A stretch of 18,859 nt of DNA, taken from DASRSE01 sp035656655 (lineage in GTDB: Bacteria > Planctomycetota > Planctomycetia > Pirellulales > DASRSE01). Position numbers and translations under genes: made by a program. The stretch is from assembly GCA_035656655.1 (NCBI GenBank), contig DASRSE010000065.1, positions 1-18,859 of the forward strand. Direction: 5' to 3'. The notes beneath the pieces are model-generated. The model had not been told where the DNA came from and did no database searches. It worked only from the letters and a program-made list of their open reading frames with translations. Positions 15,434 through 18,859 of this stretch are shown here, one piece after another; the first letter of the stretch is position 1; every line of letters starts with the position of its first letter.

Positions 15434-15883
15434 GTCGAAAACTCATTTCTGGCTAAGAGATTGCAAATCCGATCGGCAAACCTTGTTGCCGCCTGAATGC
15501 CGTCTCGTTTTCGTGCTAAATCCCGCGTCAGCAAGGCAAAATCGCTTGCCGCTCGGACCTCAAGCGTGGGTCCAAATCGGGGCGGGATGATAGCCCAACG
15601 CAAAGAAACGATAAAGGTTGATCAGGCCAGAAAAAGAAATCGCGGCGTGCCCAGATTGCCCAAATCAGCCGCTCCGACACGAGCCGAATTCGTCGCAAAT
15701 TTCGAGGGGAATCACCCTAGACGGTCCATCTATTCTCCGTCCGACCGCCGGGCGCGCCGCGGCGACGACGGTTGACAGTGGCGCCCGCCAGCTAGAAACT
15801 TCACCGTACGCAGCGCGCCGCGCGGCCGAACAAGGCGCGCGCGGCGCGTCATGGTTTTCGCTCCTCCCCAAGAAGACGCCAGC
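15434..15883. other. Divergent intergenic region between the MFS and cyclo-ligase genes
   Basis: About 450 bases separate the two divergent start codons. The right half carries a promoter-like pair for the cyclo-ligase gene. I see no convincing promoter for the MFS gene, no hairpin with a T-run and no RNA gene. An 85-codon open frame on the - strand (15346-15603) overlaps the 5' end of the MFS gene, has no family features and is treated as spurious. Confidence 0.5.
15772..15798 (+). promoter_or_regulatory. Predicted promoter for the cyclo-ligase (and possibly Ftr) gene
   Basis: A perfect consensus -35 TTGACA (15772-15777) is followed after 15 bases by TAGAAA (15793-15798), a 4-of-6 match to the -10 consensus. 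The spacing is short. Transcription would begin near 15805, about 80 bases before ATG 15884. Confidence 0.4.
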
Positions 15884-16495
15884 ATGCCGAATGAACCGCT
15901 CGCCGATTTGCAGCAACAGAAGACGGCACTCCGTGCGGAGGCGCATGAGAACCGCAAAAACCAAGAACGCAAAGATGAACTGAGCGCGCAGATTTGCAAT
16001 CAGTTTATGGCGCTGCCCGAATATGAGCGCGCCCAGACTGTGCTGTTTTATATCGACGTTCGCACCGAAGTCCGCACGCGGCAAGCTTTGCCGGCGGCAC
16101 TCGCCTCGGGCAAAACGGTTGTCGTCCCTTGGTGCAACGATCAGGGGGAGCTCGAATTGTTTCGCCTGACGAGCATGGAGGAATTGGCGATCGGGATGTA
16201 CAAGATCTTAGAGCCGAAGCCAGAACTGCGGAATCTTCCCGAGCACCGGGTCGCCGTCCAGCAACTCGACTTGGTGATGGTGCCCGGCGTCGCGTTTGAT
16301 CGGCGCGGCGCGCGGATGGGGCATGGCAAGGGCTACTACGACAAATTGCTGGAGCACGCGCGGCCTGATACGCCGCTGGTCGCGCTGGCCTTCGAATGTC
16401 AGCTTTTTCCGGAAATTCCGGTGCAAGAGCACGACGTTTTCATGGATAAGATCATTACCGAGGCCGAGATTTATACGGGCCGCGGACGGGCGTAG
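15884..16495 (+). CDS. fau: 5-formyltetrahydrofolate cyclo-ligase (5,10-methenyltetrahydrofolate synthetase)
   Basis: This is a 203-residue cytoplasmic enzyme of normal family length. It uses ATP to convert 5-formyltetrahydrofolate to 5,10-methenyltetrahydrofolate, returning that stored or inhibitory folate to the active pool. The diagnostic motif VMVPGVAFDRRGARMGHGKGYYDKLL (131-156) contains the phosphate-binding and folate-binding signature; FYIDVRTEVRTRQAL (55-69) and a basic N-terminal helix (KTALRAEAHENRKNQER) are also typical. ATG 15884 is chosen because the family begins near this point; ATG 15851 in the same frame would add 11 residues and cannot be excluded. Ftr follows 85 bases downstream on the same strand, so the two one-carbon genes are probably linked in transcription. 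The MFS gene is divergent upstream. Confidence 0.93.
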   Translation: MPNEPLADLQQQKTALRAEAHENRKNQERKDELSAQICNQFMALPEYERAQTVLFYIDVRTEVRTRQALPAALASGKTVVVPWCNDQGELELFRLTSMEELAIGMYKILEPKPELRNLPEHRVAVQQLDLVMVPGVAFDRRGARMGHGKGYYDKLLEHARPDTPLVALAFECQLFPEIPVQEHDVFMDKIITEAEIYTGRGRA

Positions 16496-16506
16496 GCCGG
16501 CGGCGT

Positions 16507-16544
16507 CACTTGCGCTCGGCGGCGGCACTTGCGCTCGGCGGCAC
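16507..16544 (+). repeat. 19-bp tandem duplication between the cyclo-ligase and Ftr genes
   Basis: Two adjacent 19-base units (16507-16525 and 16526-16544) agree at 17 of 19 positions, each starting CACTTGCGCTCGGCGGC. They lie between the stop codon at 16495 and the start at 16581 and belong to no reading frame I accept. Replication slippage is the simplest origin. Confidence 0.85.
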
Positions 16545-16580
16545 GCGACCAACAAACCTTCAGGTGCTGGATCTCAATTC

Positions 16581-17501
16581 ATGTCTGCTCTCATTGAAGA
16601 TACGTATGCCGAGGCGTTTCGCAGCCTGCACGCGGAGGTTTTGATCACGGCGCGCGACCGAAAGTGGCTCGAGATCGCCGTGCAAAATTGCACGGGCAAC
16701 GCCAGCAGCACCATTCTCTGCGATTGCGAAGCGGGTCTCGATCGATACGTCGGGCCTGGCTTCGACGAATCGTTCCCAACGCCCGATGGCCGTCCCGGCG
16801 CGATCGTGCAGTTTCACGTCCCGCGCTTTCGCAAGGATCGAGTCGAAGCGCTCGAGCGGTCGTTGCTCGTGCGGATCAGCCAGAATATTTTGACTTGCGC
16901 GACGACCGCCTGTTTCAACTTGCTGGAAACCGAGCCGAATTATAAGCTCGGGCTGAAGATCTCGTACTTTGGCGATGGCTATCAAACGCGCGAAGTAAGG
17001 TTTGGGCGCAAGGTCTACGTGATTCCAATTCTCGGCGGCGAATTTGTCCTCGACCGCCGCTTTGGCTATGCCGACGGCCTGATGGGCGGAAACCTGTGGT
17101 TCATGGGGCGCGACCTGGACGCGGCCCTGTTGGCCGCCGAACGCGGAGCCACCGCCGTCGCCGCCACGCCCGGCGTGATCATGCCCTTTCCCGGCGGCAT
17201 CGCTCAAAGCGGTTCGAAGGCGGGCAGCAAATACTCGTTCAGCATCGCCAGCACGTACGAGAAGTATTGCCCCACTCTGAAGGCGCAACTGGGGGCCGCG
17301 TCCGGCGTGCCGGACGGCGTTCAATCGATCATGGAGATCATCCTCAACGGCCGCGACTTGAACGTCATCGCACAAGCGACGCAGGCGGCGATTCGCGCGG
17401 CGGTTGAAACGCCGGGACTCGTGAAGATCTCAGCCGGCAATTACAATGGCCGCCTCGGCAAAAGCTTTATTTATCTGCACCCGGAAAAGCAGCCGAGTTG
17501 A
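16581..17501 (+). CDS. ftr/fhcD: Formylmethanofuran-tetrahydromethanopterin N-formyltransferase
   Basis: This is a 306-residue enzyme with the length and sequence of the Ftr/FhcD family. It moves a formyl group between methanofuran and tetrahydromethanopterin; in bacteria it works with FhcA, B and C in the formyltransferase/hydrolase complex that releases formate during formaldehyde oxidation. Recognisable segments are IEDTYAEAF (5-13), ITARDRKWLEIAVQNCTGNASSTI (22-45), KLGLKISYFGDGYQ (122-135), RKVYVIPILGGEF (143-155), VIMPFPGGIAQSGSKAGSKYSFS (199-221), EIILNGRDL (252-260) and SAGNYNGRLGK (284-294). No export signal is present. ATG 16581 matches the family's N-terminus; the open frame to 16296 only overlaps the cyclo-ligase gene. 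The Fhc partners are not in the window. The family is originally archaeal and is known in methylotrophic proteobacteria and planctomycetes. Confidence 0.95.
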   Translation: MSALIEDTYAEAFRSLHAEVLITARDRKWLEIAVQNCTGNASSTILCDCEAGLDRYVGPGFDESFPTPDGRPGAIVQFHVPRFRKDRVEALERSLLVRISQNILTCATTACFNLLETEPNYKLGLKISYFGDGYQTREVRFGRKVYVIPILGGEFVLDRRFGYADGLMGGNLWFMGRDLDAALLAAERGATAVAATPGVIMPFPGGIAQSGSKAGSKYSFSIASTYEKYCPTLKAQLGAASGVPDGVQSIMEIILNGRDLNVIAQATQAAIRAAVETPGLVKISAGNYNGRLGKSFIYLHPEKQPS

Positions 17502-17533
17502 CCAGCTCAGCGCGCTAGCCAGAACGGTAGACA

Positions 17534-17557
17534 GGCCGCCGCGAAACGCCGGCGGCC
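17534..17557. repeat. GC-rich hairpin between the convergent Ftr and DUF4912 genes
   Basis: A perfect 8-bp inverted repeat (17534-17541 with 17550-17557) surrounds an eight-base loop, 32 bases after the Ftr stop codon. No T-run follows on either strand, so it is not a standard intrinsic terminator, but it could stabilise or help end transcripts from either side. Confidence 0.55.
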
Positions 17558-17571
17558 GGCAGTGCGGGCAC

Positions 17572-17600
17572 GCAGGATTTCCGCCCGCGCGGGAATGACG
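17572..17600. repeat. Half of a REP-like palindromic element
   Basis: This 29-base stretch ends in GCGCGGGAATGACG and matches the right arm of copy 2 (13248-13275) apart from several substitutions near its left end. The matching left arm and core are missing, so it is a remnant. It lies between the convergent Ftr and DUF4912 genes, about 4.3 kb from the full copies. Confidence 0.8.
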
Positions 17601-17623
17601 GATAATGCGCGGCCCGCGAGAAA

Positions 17624-18814
17624 TTAAGCCTCGTTCGGATTGGAGTCGCGCACGATCGGTTCGAGCACCTTCGTATTGCGCTCGATCGCCAGCACGACCG
17701 TCCGTTGCTGAGCGCCGTCGCGCGTGCTGACCACAACCGGGATCACCTGCCGCCGATTCGGGAAATCGCAGCGCACGGTGAAGCTTCCATCCGGGCGCAC
17801 CTTGATTGGCTCGCCTTGCAACGTCACGTAGGCATCCGGATGCGTCGCCCCGTGGACCATCAATTCTGCTTCGAGTTCGACTTTCAGGCGGCGGTCGCGC
17901 TGGACCAAACCTTCGGCCCCCGCCCCGTATCGATTGACCAAAGGTGAACCCATCGGGCGTCGCAGCCGTTCTTCAAAGAGCTCTTGCAATTCATGATTCG
18001 CCCCTTCGGGGGCGTAGCCACCGCTCATGGCGTAGATTTTTTCGCAGTTCTCGGCGACATCGGTCCAATGCGGGTCCATCAGATCGGCCCGGTCGGCAGC
18101 CGGCGTCGAAACCACGTTCGAGCGCGCGAGGCCAAAAAAGCGGCCATTCGGCGCAGCGTAGCCAATTTCAATTCGATAGTTTTGCAGCGGTTCGCAAATA
18201 TCGACGTACCAGTTCTTGACGCGACCGTGGATTTTGATGTCGCGTTCGATCCGCTCGGAGGCGCCGGACGTGGCCGGATCGACCCGCAGCACGCGGAGGA
18301 CGGGAGAGGCGGCGTGCCAGTCTTGCCCCATCGCGGCTTGAGCCCGCTGCACGCTTTGCGGCGCGACATCCCAGCAACAATGTAGCCAGTAGGGCCCGCG
18401 AACCATCACCACGAGACGATCCTTGACGACGCCGCTTTTGCCGTTGGCGGCCGTGGTGCCCAGATTCTTCGACTGCGACATCTCTGCGCGGGCCGCTTCG
18501 ATCCGCTTCAGGACGCGCGTGCTGGTTGGCTTGACCGTGGTCGTGTTCGTCGCGCGGCGAAGGGTCTTATTAGTGCTCGATAGCGCGCGCGCCCGCGAGT
18601 TGGTGGCTGCGGAATTGGCGGGCGAAGCGGCCGGCAGAGCCCGTTTTTTCGGCTGCGTCGGCGCTTTGTTGGCCGGCGCTGATTTCTTCGCCAAGCGCGC
18701 GATTGCGCGCACCAGTTCGTCTTTTCGCATGGCACGAAAGCCGGTCACGCCGCGCTTCTTGGCCAGATGGACTAAGTCTTTCAGCGAGTAGGTCTTGAGC
18801 GCAGAAACGGTCAT
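17624..18814 (-). CDS. DUF4912 protein with N-terminal Rho-N/SAP-like domain
   Basis: This is a 396-residue protein. Residues about 8-43 (YSLKDLVHLAKKRGVTGFRAMRKDELVRAIARLAKK) form a helix-turn-helix module of the Rho N-terminal/SAP type, normally nucleic-acid binding. Residues 44-127 are a disordered basic linker rich in Lys, Ala, Thr, Asn and Ser. Residues about 131-240 match DUF4912 (DRLVVMVRGPYWLHCCWDV, SERIERDIKIHGRVKNWYVDI, YRIEIGYAAPNGRFFGLARSNVV), a domain of unknown function found in many bacteria with this head. The last 90 residues (VELEAELMVHGATHPDAYVTLQGEPIKVRPDGSFTVRC and on) look like an immunoglobulin-like beta-sandwich. There is no signal peptide. ATG 18814 has GGAGGG about ten bases upstream. 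It converges on Ftr. Confidence 0.9.
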   Translation of the reverse strand: MTVSALKTYSLKDLVHLAKKRGVTGFRAMRKDELVRAIARLAKKSAPANKAPTQPKKRALPAASPANSAATNSRARALSSTNKTLRRATNTTTVKPTSTRVLKRIEAARAEMSQSKNLGTTAANGKSGVVKDRLVVMVRGPYWLHCCWDVAPQSVQRAQAAMGQDWHAASPVLRVLRVDPATSGASERIERDIKIHGRVKNWYVDICEPLQNYRIEIGYAAPNGRFFGLARSNVVSTPAADRADLMDPHWTDVAENCEKIYAMSGGYAPEGANHELQELFEERLRRPMGSPLVNRYGAGAEGLVQRDRRLKVELEAELMVHGATHPDAYVTLQGEPIKVRPDGSFTVRCDFPNRRQVIPVVVSTRDGAQQRTVVLAIERNTKVLEPIVRDSNPNEA

Positions 18815-18859
18815 CCGGCCGATTCCCTCCCTTCGCGCTGCCCCAGAAGGTCACAGAGC

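Overview
The window looks like the chromosome of a GC-rich planctomycete, most likely in or near the Pirellulales. This rests on the gene families: a Tat-exported DUF1501 protein, a DUF1080 secreted hydrolase, a large secreted PQQ-type propeller protein ending in a 'Pirellula/Verrucomicrobium-type' c-heme domain, a DUF1573 protein, a DUF4912 protein with a Rho-N-like head, and a bacterial formylmethanofuran:H4MPT formyltransferase. No plasmid, phage or transposase gene was found, and no tRNA, rRNA or CRISPR array was seen.

Layout. On the + strand, bases 1-2869 hold the Lys/Ala/Ser-rich end of a truncated gene, a Gfo/Idh/MocA oxidoreductase, and a DUF1501 gene with its own predicted promoter and a strong intrinsic terminator. 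From 2998 to 12833 everything is on the - strand. In transcription order the genes are an OmpA-type lipoprotein, a DUF1080 protein (followed by an intrinsic terminator), the large propeller/c-heme protein, a DUF1573 protein, a tetraheme lipoprotein with a degenerate 5'-nucleotidase-like domain, and a membrane protein joining a DnaJ J-domain to a formylglycine-generating-enzyme-like domain. Bases 12975-13308 are a non-coding block of palindromic REP-like repeats. Next come a conserved unknown gene and an MFS transporter (both -), then a divergent + pair: 5-formyltetrahydrofolate cyclo-ligase and Ftr/FhcD. A convergent - strand DUF4912 gene closes the window; a hairpin and another half repeat lie between it and Ftr.

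How the genes may work together. Most - strand cluster products carry export signals and two are c-type cytochromes, so the cluster is mainly a cell-envelope set. The Gfo/Idh/MocA, DUF1080 and propeller/heme proteins fit oxidative breakdown of sugars or glycosides, but they do not form one operon. The cyclo-ligase/Ftr pair places folate and tetrahydromethanopterin one-carbon chemistry side by side.

The points most worth a second look are the J-domain/FGE-like fusion, the inactive-looking nucleotidase domain fused to four hemes, the Ftr/cyclo-ligase pairing, and the palindromic repeat family that resembles neisserial dRS3 in layout. I did not find a clearly new defence or mobile system. All family assignments come from reading motifs, not from database searches.
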